From contig JAWKLR010000017.1 of NCBI GenBank assembly GCA_041392625.1, positions 11,972 to 75,971 of the forward strand: a stretch of DNA of 64,000 nt, in the 5' to 3' direction. Shown in pieces: positions 41,918 to 50,142 of the stretch. This stretch comes from M3007 sp041392625 (GTDB taxonomy: Bacteria; Bacteroidota; Bacteroidia; Chitinophagales; Saprospiraceae). The notes under the pieces are model-generated. The model saw only the letters and a program-made list of their open reading frames with translations. It made no database searches and had not been told where the DNA came from. Within the stretch, counting starts at the first letter, position 1. Every line of letters begins with the position of its first letter. Both the position numbers and the translations under genes were made by a program.

Positions 41918-42091
41918 CTATTCTTGTTCCGGGGATTCTTCCGGCATGGTGCCATCGTCATCGAAAAGCATGCGAACTGCCGGGGTATAATCATCATCGT
42001 ACTGGCCATTTCTGGCTGCCCAGAAGTAGGCAAGCAGGAACCCGGCTGCCACGATGAGGCTTATAAGAATGAGGAGAAATATAATTTCCAT
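41918..42091 (-). CDS. ccoS: CcoS cbb3 oxidase assembly protein
   Basis: A 57-residue frame from ATG 42091 to TAG 41918-41920. It has one helix at the N-terminus (MEIIFLLILISLIVAAGFLLAYFWAARNGQYDD) followed by an acidic tail (MLFDDDGTMPEESPEQE). The pattern of helix, then FWA(A/V)..GQYDD, is the CcoS signature. It helps insert heme and copper into the oxidase, and in most genomes it follows ccoI. Here ccoI is not adjacent. It is the first gene of the operon. Confidence 0.9.
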   Translation of the reverse strand: MEIIFLLILISLIVAAGFLLAYFWAARNGQYDDDYTPAVRMLFDDDGTMPEESPEQE

Positions 42092-42200
42092 TAGTGGGTG
42101 GTTGTTGTTTTTTGCTTTAAAACTGGCTGCAAGGTCGGGCCCTTACATTTCTGCACGGATGATTTGAATCAGGAGCCCCCGTGATGTTAGTCAAGTCGCA

Positions 42201-42214
42201 GGTGATTTATCACC
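42201..42214. promoter_or_regulatory. Palindrome in the ccoS / TIR-gene spacer (possible operator)
   Basis: GGTGAT-TT-ATCACC is a perfect 14-base palindrome, about 110 bases before the ccoS ATG and in the divergent spacer. CRP/FNR-type proteins bind similar half sites (TGAnnnnnnTCA), but the spacing here is short. It may be an operator for oxygen-responsive control of the oxidase operon. Confidence 0.35.
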
Positions 42215-42384
42215 GAAATCGGGCTGTATTATGCTCGTTAAACCTGCATGCTATCAATCGCATTAAATTTCAAAACATAGGCGGAAAGAGTGGGTAATAT
42301 GTTGTTAGTTGTGCTGTGCGCCCGCAAATTGGAAAGAACAACAACTTCTAATTTTTAATTACCTTGGCACTGCAACTACGACTT

Positions 42385-43206
42385 ATGCTGAATTTGTATA
42401 TTTCACATGCCGCAGCCGACCGGAAGACCCTGGATAAACTACTTATCTGGCTGAAACCTCTTGAAGAGAAATATTTTCTTCGGATTTGGTATGATAAGCC
42501 GCTTCCCAAGCCCAAGCCCTTGCCAATAGCCTGGCAAATGTTGTTGTTTTGGTACAAACCACCAGTAAACAAACTTCCCTATAATCCCGATTTGCCGGTC
42601 AAGGTCCGAGAAGGCCATATTTACCTTTTTCTGACGAGTTATAATTCACTCGCAAGTCCGCACATCAACCAAATTGAGATACCGGCTGCTGCCGATCGCC
42701 TCATCCAAAACGGAGAAAATCTGGTCCGCATATTTCCGGTTGTCGCATCTCCATCTCAATGGAAAAAAGACTCGCGGTTGGCTGGGTTTAAACCACTTGG
42801 GCCCGAAGCCGGAATATCAAAATCAAAGCCGGAGGAAGATGCTTTCAATCAAATAATTGACGAATTAGAACCGATTATTGGAGAGTTGCGGCAAAATTGG
42901 ATTGAGGAAAACAAGCGATTAGGCTTACCTACCGATACGTTTTTTAAACCAGCAGTTGCAGCACTTCCTGGTTCAGAGCCCAGCAGTTTGCCTGCCTGGT
43001 CTGGCTGGCTTTTGTTGTTTGGTATAATTTATTTTGTAAGTGCCTGGTTTACTACTTACTGTGCTCCCAACATGTATCACCGGTACAAACCGGAACGTTC
43101 GCCCTTTGAATCTCAACCGCGCCCTTATTTTAGAGAAAATCCGTATCAATTGCCGGATACCACCAATCTTCCCCCGGTAGATGAGCCTGCAAACAAACGG
43201 TTTTGA
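42385..43206 (+). CDS. TIR-like domain protein with a C-terminal membrane helix
   Basis: From ATG 42385 the 273-residue product begins MLNLYISHAAADRKTLDKLL. This resembles the first strand and helix of TIR domains (FISHAxxD). It continues with RIWYDKPL (strand beta-B with a Tyr-Asp pair), HIYLFLTSYNSLASPHINQIEI (strand plus Ser/Asn loop, with Glu98 near the site of the TIR catalytic Glu), and LVRIFPVV (next strand). A single hydrophobic segment (WSGWLLLFGIIYFVSAWF, about residues 211-228) sits near the C-terminus, with a Pro-rich tail. Bacterial TIR domains include NAD-cleaving defence effectors. The catalytic site is not certain here. It is divergent from the cbb3 operon and alone on its strand. 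Confidence 0.55.
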   Translation: MLNLYISHAAADRKTLDKLLIWLKPLEEKYFLRIWYDKPLPKPKPLPIAWQMLLFWYKPPVNKLPYNPDLPVKVREGHIYLFLTSYNSLASPHINQIEIPAAADRLIQNGENLVRIFPVVASPSQWKKDSRLAGFKPLGPEAGISKSKPEEDAFNQIIDELEPIIGELRQNWIEENKRLGLPTDTFFKPAVAALPGSEPSSLPAWSGWLLLFGIIYFVSAWFTTYCAPNMYHRYKPERSPFESQPRPYFRENPYQLPDTTNLPPVDEPANKRF

Positions 43207-43250
43207 TACTTTGGGCAAAAACCATCCTCCTGATTTCATCCTTCATGCTG

Positions 43251-43258
43251 TATATTTG
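43251..43258 (+). promoter_or_regulatory. Putative -7 promoter element for the 1347-residue T9SS gene
   Basis: TATATTTG matches TAnnTTTG about 87 bases before the ATG at 43345. Two short palindromes lie between (TTAGGCAT...ATGCCTAG and AGGAATATTCCT), which could be operators. No -33 box is obvious. Confidence 0.3.
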
Positions 43259-43344
43259 GCATCCGTTGAACGGACTTAGGCATACCCATGCCTAGGGAAT
43301 ATTCCTAAATCAAATCAATTTTTTGCTTTCCAAAACCAACGTAT

Positions 43345-46300
43345 ATGTTCTCACCTCGAGTAGTGCTTCTATTTATTTTTTCTTTAGGCATCAACTGCTT
43401 ATTTGCTCAAACTGTTGTTCCGGAAAAAATAATGGGAGAACCATCTACGGGCTATTTCCTCGGCGAAATAGCTGCTTTGCGCGATCTTGAACCCCAGGAT
43501 TTTACCCAACAAGCCCCACCAACCAAAGTGTGGCTGCGACAGAATTATTTCTTTCAAAACCCGCTGGTGAATCCCGATCCATTGCCTAAAAACGGAGATC
43601 CGCTTGCACATCCGTTAATAGAATCTGAAACACCTAATCCGGAATTAACTCCATACCTCAATTTTGAAGGGCTTAGAGATCCGTCAATCCTTCCTCCTGA
43701 CCCAACAGGAGATATCGGTAAGGACCATTACGTACAAATGATTAATGCGAGTGGTGGTTCATGGTTTCAAGTTTGGGATAAATCAGGACAATCTGTATTA
43801 AACCCAATAAAAAGCACGACATTTTGGTCCCAGGTTGGTTCTGGAAGCATAGGTGATCCCATCATTCAATACGACCCGGGGGCTGAACGGTGGGTTATGA
43901 TTGAAATGCAAGGTTTTTTTGCAAATGAATGTCTGCTGGCGATATCAAACACAAGTGACCCGACCGGTAGTTGGAAGGCTTATCGTTTTGGTACCCAGGG
44001 CTTTCCAGATTATCCTAAGCTGTATATCTGGAATGAATCCTATATTATCACTGCAAATGAAATTTCCGGAGGAAATAAGTGTGCAGGATATGCGCTCGAT
44101 CGGGATGATATTCTTGCCGGGCAACCGACATTTGATTTATCTCGTTTTGAAATGCCCAACTTCAACGGCATTCAATACCAACCCGCATCCGGAGCTGATT
44201 GGGAAGGGTCCACTCCGCCACCTCCTGGAAGCCCGGGATATATCTTTAGAGTGTATGATGACTCATGGGGGGGAGGACAGGATCAACTGAATATTTGGGA
44301 GGTGCATGTGGATTGGAGTACTCCGGGGTCTAACTTTATCGAAGGCCCTAAGCAACTATTTCCCACACCATTTGAAACTAGAGTTTGCTTTGGTGGAGGT
44401 TTATTCGATTGCCTCGAACAACCCAATAGTTCAACCCGAATTACTGCTCTTGAAAACATCATCATGTATAAGGCATCTTACCGGAATTTTGGAACTCATG
44501 AATCGGTGGTGCTTAATCACGTTTCTGATGTTTCTGGTCAGGTTGGCGATGGAGGCGATGCGGCAATTCGCTGGTATGAGTTGAGAAAAGAGAATGGACA
44601 GGATTGGTACATCTATCAGGAAGGAACCTATGCTCCTGATCTGGAAACAAACCGATTTATGTGCAGCATTGCACTGGATGAACTTGGAAACATTGCTATG
44701 GGGTATTCTGTGGTGAGTGAGTCGGTTTTTCCCGGACTTCGGATTACCGGACGCCGTTCGGGCGACCCCTTGAATGAAATGACTATTCAAGAGTACACCT
44801 TAATTGATGGCGCTAAAAGCCATACATCAAATCGTTGGGGCGATTACAGTGTCATGTCTGTGGATCCGGAAGATGGCCGGACGTTCTGGTATACAGGAGA
44901 GTATCAGCCTTCTTCAGGACAGTTTGGAACCAGAATTGGCTCATTTGCAATTTTCCGGGACACCTTTGATATTACACCACAGTTTATGTTGGAACCAGTC
45001 CCAAGTGCTTTACTGGGCGACAATGAACAAGTGACTGTCGAGGTATTCAACAGTGGCCTGTTACCGGCGTATGATTATTCGCTCAATTTATGGTATGAAG
45101 GGATGGACCTTGGCAGTGAGTTTATAACCGATACCGTACAGCCTGGTGAAAGTTATATGCATACGTTTACTCCAACAATCTCGCTTAGCGTTCCAGGTAA
45201 GCAGTATTTGATTGAAGTGATAAGTAATTGGGGGCCGGACAGCTTTGAGAAAAATGACACACTGCGTGTCCATCTGGACAGGCCCACGGAGGCAGATGCT
45301 GCATTTGGTGGGCGTGATGGCCTTCCGGGTCAGGTATGTTCCTCTGAATTTACGTTTGGATATATTCTTAAAAATGCCGCAGGTCTTCCGATGACCAGTG
45401 CCAATATCCTGTATCGGGTAAACAGCCAACCCTGGGACACCATTCCATGGACCGGTCTGCTGGCACCCGGTGAACGCGATACTGTGCCAATTACTATGAC
45501 CGGTATCACCGATGGTCTCAACGGTATTCGTGTGATTACCGACTTGCCAAATGGAGCACAAGACCAAAACATATCAAATGATTCCATGCTGGTGAAGTTT
45601 TATGGAAACTTGCAGGGAACGTACATCAACATGCAAAATAGCACGGAAGCCGGATTGCTTCATTGGGAGGTGCGCGATTTAGTTGGTGGCACTGTGGCAT
45701 CCGGAGAAACCAATGGAATGGACCAGGTGGTGGATATTTGTAGTTCGAACAACGCTTGCTACACCGTACGCCTGCGTTCAGTAACACTGACCTGGGAAGG
45801 GCATTTTGCTCTGTATGACATATATGGAAATGAACTGGTTTCGGCCACCTACGCCACCCAGGAAGAACAAATTTTTGAATACTGTACTCCAGACCGGAAG
45901 ACAAAAGACGTCGGTGTATTAACCCTGCTGAGTCCGCAAACCGGACCGTCTTTGCAAGTGGATGAATCCGTTTCCATGTTGTTTAGAAACTTTGGCTTGG
46001 ATCCTGTTTCCAACATCAATGTTGCGTGGCGTGTAGATGGAGGAGCCTGGAATTCCGATACATATGCTGCTTTGTTGGAGCCTGGTGAAACAGCCCAATT
46101 TGATTTGTCCGGTACGGCAGATCTGAGCAATGAAGGTCAGGCCTACCAAATTGATATTCGTGCAAGTGTTTTTGGAGATGAAGAAGTTGCCAACAACGCT
46201 AAATCATTTGTAGTACGGCATATGGCTCCTTTGGATGCTGCTGCCACAGATTTGTCGGCTTTCAGAGCCTGTGCCGATACAACCGAGGTATTGTTGCAAC

Positions 46301-47388
46301 TTGATCTGGAAAACACTGGATTTGATACCATTACTTCCCTTGTTTTTGACTTGGTAAATAATGGTGTGCAGGCAACCTATACAGTAGATACTATTACGAT
46401 ACTGCCTGCAGAGTCGGCAGTTGTTTTCTTTCACCCCATAAATATTCTTTTTGGGGCCAATACGTGCACATTGGAGCTTACTGAGGTGAATGGAATCGCC
46501 GGAGATGGTGACCTGACAAACAACAGCCGAAATGTCAACTATTTCCTGGATGCCGAGCGGATTGAATATCAACTGGGACTATTGCTTGATGGTAGTCCGG
46601 TTGAAACTACCTGGGAACTTCAGGATGACAACGGAAACATTTTGGAAAGCGGAGGCCCATACACCAATGCCTTTGGATCCATCACAGTGAATTGGTGTTT
46701 GGAGAAAGATTCATGTTTCCAATTTGTTTTATATGATGCCGGAGGGGATGGAATGACTGGTTTGGTGTTTATTGATCGTGATTCAGTACGGCTTTGGGAT
46801 AATGGTGGCATCCCCTTTATGGATCAACTGGCATTCTCATTCTGTACCGAGGATGTCTGTGCCGGATTTGGTGCAGAAGCCGAAGTGGAGCCCGCATCCG
46901 GAATCGGTGCATCGGATGGTTCAATTTCTATCAATCCAATTGGAGGAACTGCACCATTTGAGTACAGCATTGATCAACAAGACTTTCAGTCTGAATCTAT
47001 TTTTGAAGGCTTGCCGGCAGGTACCTACCAATTGGTATGCAGAGATGCTCTGGGCTGTGAGGTCGAACTGGAAGTAACCCTGGGGCTAGTATCTACTAAA
47101 AACCTCACAAAGGGCGCAACGCTGGAGGCGAGTCCAAATCCAACCAGCAACATGGTTCGCATTCAACTGGAGGCTGTCAGTTCAGACAGTTATGTACTTG
47201 CAGAGTTGTTTGATCTGGAAGGCAGATTGCTTCAGGCCGGACGTATGTACCGGTGGGGAAATCAATGGAAGGGAACATTGGCGCTCGACACCTATGCGCC
47301 AGGGGCTTATTTACTGCGCGTTCGGAGTACCGAAGCAATCTGGGAAAAACAGATTATCCGGCAGCAACAAGGCTTTGTCCGACATTAA
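43345..47388 (+). CDS. Very large T9SS-secreted protein with SprB-like repeat
   Basis: The 1347-residue protein has a signal peptide (RVVLLFIFSLGINCLFAQ). A long N-terminal region (to about residue 560) contains strands like DPIIQYDPGAERWVMIEMQ and RWGDYSVMSVDPEDGRTFWYTGEY, a beta-propeller-like pattern. Tandem beta-sandwich modules follow with motifs such as VFNSGLLPAYDYSLNLWYEG (CARDB-like). Near the end come a SprB-like repeat (SGIGASDGSISINPIGGTAPFEYSID) and a T9SS type A sorting tail (SPNPTSNMVRIQL...AELFDLEGRLLQAG). It should be exported over the outer membrane and attached to the cell surface or released. SprB-like modules occur in gliding adhesins, but the ligand is unknown. The gene is uninterrupted over 4 kb. 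Confidence 0.9.
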   Translation: MFSPRVVLLFIFSLGINCLFAQTVVPEKIMGEPSTGYFLGEIAALRDLEPQDFTQQAPPTKVWLRQNYFFQNPLVNPDPLPKNGDPLAHPLIESETPNPELTPYLNFEGLRDPSILPPDPTGDIGKDHYVQMINASGGSWFQVWDKSGQSVLNPIKSTTFWSQVGSGSIGDPIIQYDPGAERWVMIEMQGFFANECLLAISNTSDPTGSWKAYRFGTQGFPDYPKLYIWNESYIITANEISGGNKCAGYALDRDDILAGQPTFDLSRFEMPNFNGIQYQPASGADWEGSTPPPPGSPGYIFRVYDDSWGGGQDQLNIWEVHVDWSTPGSNFIEGPKQLFPTPFETRVCFGGGLFDCLEQPNSSTRITALENIIMYKASYRNFGTHESVVLNHVSDVSGQVGDGGDAAIRWYELRKENGQDWYIYQEGTYAPDLETNRFMCSIALDELGNIAMGYSVVSESVFPGLRITGRRSGDPLNEMTIQEYTLIDGAKSHTSNRWGDYSVMSVDPEDGRTFWYTGEYQPSSGQFGTRIGSFAIFRDTFDITPQFMLEPVPSALLGDNEQVTVEVFNSGLLPAYDYSLNLWYEGMDLGSEFITDTVQPGESYMHTFTPTISLSVPGKQYLIEVISNWGPDSFEKNDTLRVHLDRPTEADAAFGGRDGLPGQVCSSEFTFGYILKNAAGLPMTSANILYRVNSQPWDTIPWTGLLAPGERDTVPITMTGITDGLNGIRVITDLPNGAQDQNISNDSMLVKFYGNLQGTYINMQNSTEAGLLHWEVRDLVGGTVASGETNGMDQVVDICSSNNACYTVRLRSVTLTWEGHFALYDIYGNELVSATYATQEEQIFEYCTPDRKTKDVGVLTLLSPQTGPSLQVDESVSMLFRNFGLDPVSNINVAWRVDGGAWNSDTYAALLEPGETAQFDLSGTADLSNEGQAYQIDIRASVFGDEEVANNAKSFVVRHMAPLDAAATDLSAFRACADTTEVLLQLDLENTGFDTITSLVFDLVNNGVQATYTVDTITILPAESAVVFFHPINILFGANTCTLELTEVNGIAGDGDLTNNSRNVNYFLDAERIEYQLGLLLDGSPVETTWELQDDNGNILESGGPYTNAFGSITVNWCLEKDSCFQFVLYDAGGDGMTGLVFIDRDSVRLWDNGGIPFMDQLAFSFCTEDVCAGFGAEAEVEPASGIGASDGSISINPIGGTAPFEYSIDQQDFQSESIFEGLPAGTYQLVCRDALGCEVELEVTLGLVSTKNLTKGATLEASPNPTSNMVRIQLEAVSSDSYVLAELFDLEGRLLQAGRMYRWGNQWKGTLALDTYAPGAYLLRVRSTEAIWEKQIIRQQQGFVRH

Positions 47389-47394
47389 AGAATT

Positions 47395-47434
47395 AAAATG
47401 GTCCGCATCGAATCTACCGATGGACCATTTTTTT
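47395..47434 (+). terminator. Terminator after the T9SS protein gene
   Basis: AAATGGTCCGCATCG and CGATGGACCATTT form a stem of 13 bp with one bulged base around AATCTAC, followed by TTTT. It starts 7 bases after the stop codon. Confidence 0.85.
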
Positions 47435-47556
47435 GCCTAAAAACAAAAAAAATAAAAATCACCCAGCTTGCTGAGAGTTTGGCACAGTTTTGGCAAATAT
47501 GAATTCAGGAAAGGTTATTTGCATTAGATTGGTTAATTGTTTTCATGGTTATGTTG

Positions 47557-47587
47557 TTGCCATTCCGTCGGGAAGACGGAATGGTAA
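47557..47587 (+). terminator. Second terminator-like hairpin before murB
   Basis: TTGCCATTCCGTC, loop GGGAA, GACGGAATGGTAA: a 13-bp stem with one T:G pair, followed by ATTTTTATT on the plus strand. It could end any read-through or an unseen short RNA between 47434 and 47557; on the minus strand it lies just past the murB stop. Confidence 0.6.
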
Positions 47588-47625
47588 TTTTTATTGTGGG
47601 CTACTCAGTAATACACATAATCCGA

Positions 47626-48639
47626 TCAGGGCAGCAGATTGACTTCAGGAACCAGGGTAATTCCAAACTTTTTTTCGATTGAAGCGATCAGATCCATCGC
47701 AAATTGTTTTACCTCTCGGCCAGATGCCCCGCCGTGATTCACCAATACCAAAGGTTGTATATGGTGGCTACCAACTGCCCCAATGCGTTTCCCTTTCCAG
47801 CCACAGGTTTGAATCAGCCAGGCCGCTGGTATTTTTACAGATTCAGCATCTATTCTGTAAAATGGCATATCCGGATATGATGCTTGTATTTGTGCAAAAT
47901 GACTTTGAGAAACTACCGGATTTTTGAAAAACGAACCGGAGTTTCCCAATTCTGCCGGGTCGGGTAGTTTGCTGCTTCGAATAGCAATGACAGCACGGCT
48001 GATATCCGCTATCCCAGGGTTTGGGACATTATTCTTTGTCAGTTCCTCACGGATTGCTCCGTAACTGGTGTGTAGCTTGTGATGTTGACTTGTTAGAGAA
48101 AGCGTTACTGATGTGATGCAGTATGCTCCTTTGTAGATGGATTTAAAAACAGAGGCCCGGTATCCAAACTCACAGGCTTTTTTGCTGAATGTTTTTCGCT
48201 TTCCAGTTTTTAGATCAATAGCCTCGAGCCGAATGAAGACATCTTGGATTTCAACACCATATGCACCTATGTTCTGAACCGGGGAAGCACCTACAGTGCC
48301 CGGAATCAGGCTGAGGTTTTCGACGCCCCCCAATCCGTTTTTGAGGGCCCACAATACAAATTGATGCCAGTTTTCCCCTCCTCCAATTTTAACCCAAACC
48401 CGATTCTTAAACCGACGAATGATTTCGATTCCTTTTATTTGGTTGTGTACGACCAGCCAGGGAAGGTCATCGCAGAGCAGGAGATTGCTTCCTCCTCCCA
48501 GAATAAAAATGGGCAGTGAACGATGTTGAATCAAGCGGACTAATTCGTCCGGTGAATGAATGGTGGCGAACTGTTCAGCATGCGCCTCAATTCCAAATGT
48601 ATTCAGCTGTTTGAGCGAATGGTTTTTGGCAATGTTCAT
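47626..48639 (-). CDS. murB: UDP-N-acetylenolpyruvoylglucosamine reductase MurB
   Basis: The 337-residue protein has the MurB fold. The FAD-binding PCMH-type domain is at residues about 10-190 (SLKQLNTFGIEAHAEQFATI, ILGGGSNLLLCDD, NLSLIPGTVGASPVQNIGAYGVEI). The C-terminal substrate domain carries GNSGSFFKNP (Ser proton donor) and a final VPEVNLLP (Glu). MurB reduces enolpyruvyl-UDP-GlcNAc to UDP-MurNAc, a cytosolic step of peptidoglycan synthesis. It is a type I enzyme with the YG(V)xxxD insert. Start at ATG 48639. It lies 42 bases after the end of the upstream coiled-coil gene in the same direction. Confidence 0.95.
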   Translation of the reverse strand: MNIAKNHSLKQLNTFGIEAHAEQFATIHSPDELVRLIQHRSLPIFILGGGSNLLLCDDLPWLVVHNQIKGIEIIRRFKNRVWVKIGGGENWHQFVLWALKNGLGGVENLSLIPGTVGASPVQNIGAYGVEIQDVFIRLEAIDLKTGKRKTFSKKACEFGYRASVFKSIYKGAYCITSVTLSLTSQHHKLHTSYGAIREELTKNNVPNPGIADISRAVIAIRSSKLPDPAELGNSGSFFKNPVVSQSHFAQIQASYPDMPFYRIDAESVKIPAAWLIQTCGWKGKRIGAVGSHHIQPLVLVNHGGASGREVKQFAMDLIASIEKKFGITLVPEVNLLP

Positions 48640-48681
48640 ATTCCTCTCTGTACCATTTTTGTCTGATATGATTAATGTGCC

Positions 48682-49836
48682 TTAATCCATGCAGTTGCAC
48701 TGATTCATCAAAATGCCGACCCGGTAAATGTTGTAATCTTCAAAACCGGTAGACCAGGATACACGCATTTTGTCAACTTCTGTTGTTTGGAGTTTTCGGA
48801 ATGCGGTTTTGTCCAATGTTAGTTGAGCTCGGTAGCGAAACACGGAATCTGAATCATTACCAGTTCCGTCATCGGCAGTTTTATTGTACAAATTAATGGT
48901 AGTGCCATCGACCAATAGAATGGCAATTAGGGCGTCTTTGGGCAAGGAGCCAAAACTCCGTTTAGCGCGTGGATCCCGAATGCTAAAATACAAGTTGAGA
49001 AAAAGTTCGTCTCCGTTTTTAGCGAGTGTAGACTCACAAAGTATGTGTGGGTCTTTACCGAGCAATTGCTTCATCACCGGGCTCGTAAACCGAAACAACT
49101 CCGATTTTTCCAGTTCGCTGTATTTTCTCCCAGTAAATTCATCGGTGCGTTCAATCGCAAACCTGCATGGCGGCTGAGGTGGGGTCCGCATCACATCTGT
49201 GGCGGTATTATATCTAAGGTAGTCGGATGCAGATTTTGCTACCTGTTGTGGGTTGGCCGGTGTTTCGGTGGCTTCTTCCTCCAATACTTGAGTATCTTCA
49301 ACTACTGTGCTTGGTGTTTCCGTTACCTCGACAACAGTATCCGCATCAGGCACAACTTCCTCCGGATAGGTCGCAGCCTGAAAGTCTAGCAAGTCTTTGT
49401 GAAAAGCGGGAATTAATTGGACTATAGCGACACTGTCCTGTTCCAGGGTTTGAAGCCCTTTTTTATAGGCATCGTCGATCCGGTCGTAGTATCTGAGGGC
49501 GGTTCTCCCTTCTTTTTGTGCTGACCGGAGTGTTTGTCGCAGCACTTTCAGTTGTTCCTTGGTACTGTTTGTATCGGCTTTTGCTTCGTTGTAGTTTGCA
49601 GCGCTTTCATCAATTTGAACGAGCGCTTCCGCATGCCGACCTTTCCATTCATTGCGCATCATTAGCGCTTTTGTGCATTGATCTTGCAGGATAACCAATT
49701 GGTATCTGGCAGGCAGGCTATCCAGGGCCGGCAAGGTGCCGGAAGACAGTTCGTACGACTGTACTTGCCCCAGTATCCAGTTTGGCTGGAGAGCGAGTAC
49801 AAGGGAAAGAATAGCTATTCGAATCAGGTTGTTCAT
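48682..49836 (-). CDS. Secreted protein with a coiled-coil N-terminal half, unknown function
   Basis: The 384-residue protein has a signal peptide (RIAILSLVLALQPNWILGQ). Helices follow: LQDQCTKALMMRNEWKGRHAEALVQIDE and a second coiled coil (KEQLKVLRQTLRSAQKEGRTALRYYDRI). A low-complexity acidic Thr/Glu/Val linker (about residues 160-200) comes next, and then a globular beta-rich domain (CRFAIERTDEFTGRKYSELEKSELFRF). The C-terminus ends in YRVGILMNQCNCMD. No family was recognised. It may act in the periplasm. It could share a transcript with murB. Confidence 0.75.
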   Translation of the reverse strand: MNNLIRIAILSLVLALQPNWILGQVQSYELSSGTLPALDSLPARYQLVILQDQCTKALMMRNEWKGRHAEALVQIDESAANYNEAKADTNSTKEQLKVLRQTLRSAQKEGRTALRYYDRIDDAYKKGLQTLEQDSVAIVQLIPAFHKDLLDFQAATYPEEVVPDADTVVEVTETPSTVVEDTQVLEEEATETPANPQQVAKSASDYLRYNTATDVMRTPPQPPCRFAIERTDEFTGRKYSELEKSELFRFTSPVMKQLLGKDPHILCESTLAKNGDELFLNLYFSIRDPRAKRSFGSLPKDALIAILLVDGTTINLYNKTADDGTGNDSDSVFRYRAQLTLDKTAFRKLQTTEVDKMRVSWSTGFEDYNIYRVGILMNQCNCMD

Positions 49837-50142
49837 AGGTTTATAACGAAGTTAAAGCGAATTCAGTTTTAAAAATGGCATTGTTTGGATAGGTTTGATT
49901 TCAAATGGAGGTCCAGATGATTTTTTTATCCATCGTATTTCAATTATTTTCGCAGCAAAATTACTCAGATATTTAAGGGGAGTATTAGAATAGTTATCTG
50001 TTTTACGGACTACTTATTGTCATATGAGGTAAAAAATGCCCTTTGCGACTTCTGCCAGGATTTTAATTAATTCAGGTCCAAAAGTCAAAAACCTCCATTG
50101 GTTCACCAAATTGCCCGAACACATTTTTTTAATTAACACACT
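49837..50142. other. Intergenic stretch, divergent spacer
   Basis: This 306-base AT-rich spacer separates the coiled-coil protein (minus) from the prolyl oligopeptidase (plus), so it must hold both promoters. I see no convincing hairpin, repeat or gene in it. Confidence 0.4.

Noticed and set aside
42201..42214. FNR box upstream of ccoS
   Set aside because: The TTGATnnnnATCAA consensus is not met; the palindrome has a two-base spacer, so it is kept only as a generic operator candidate.
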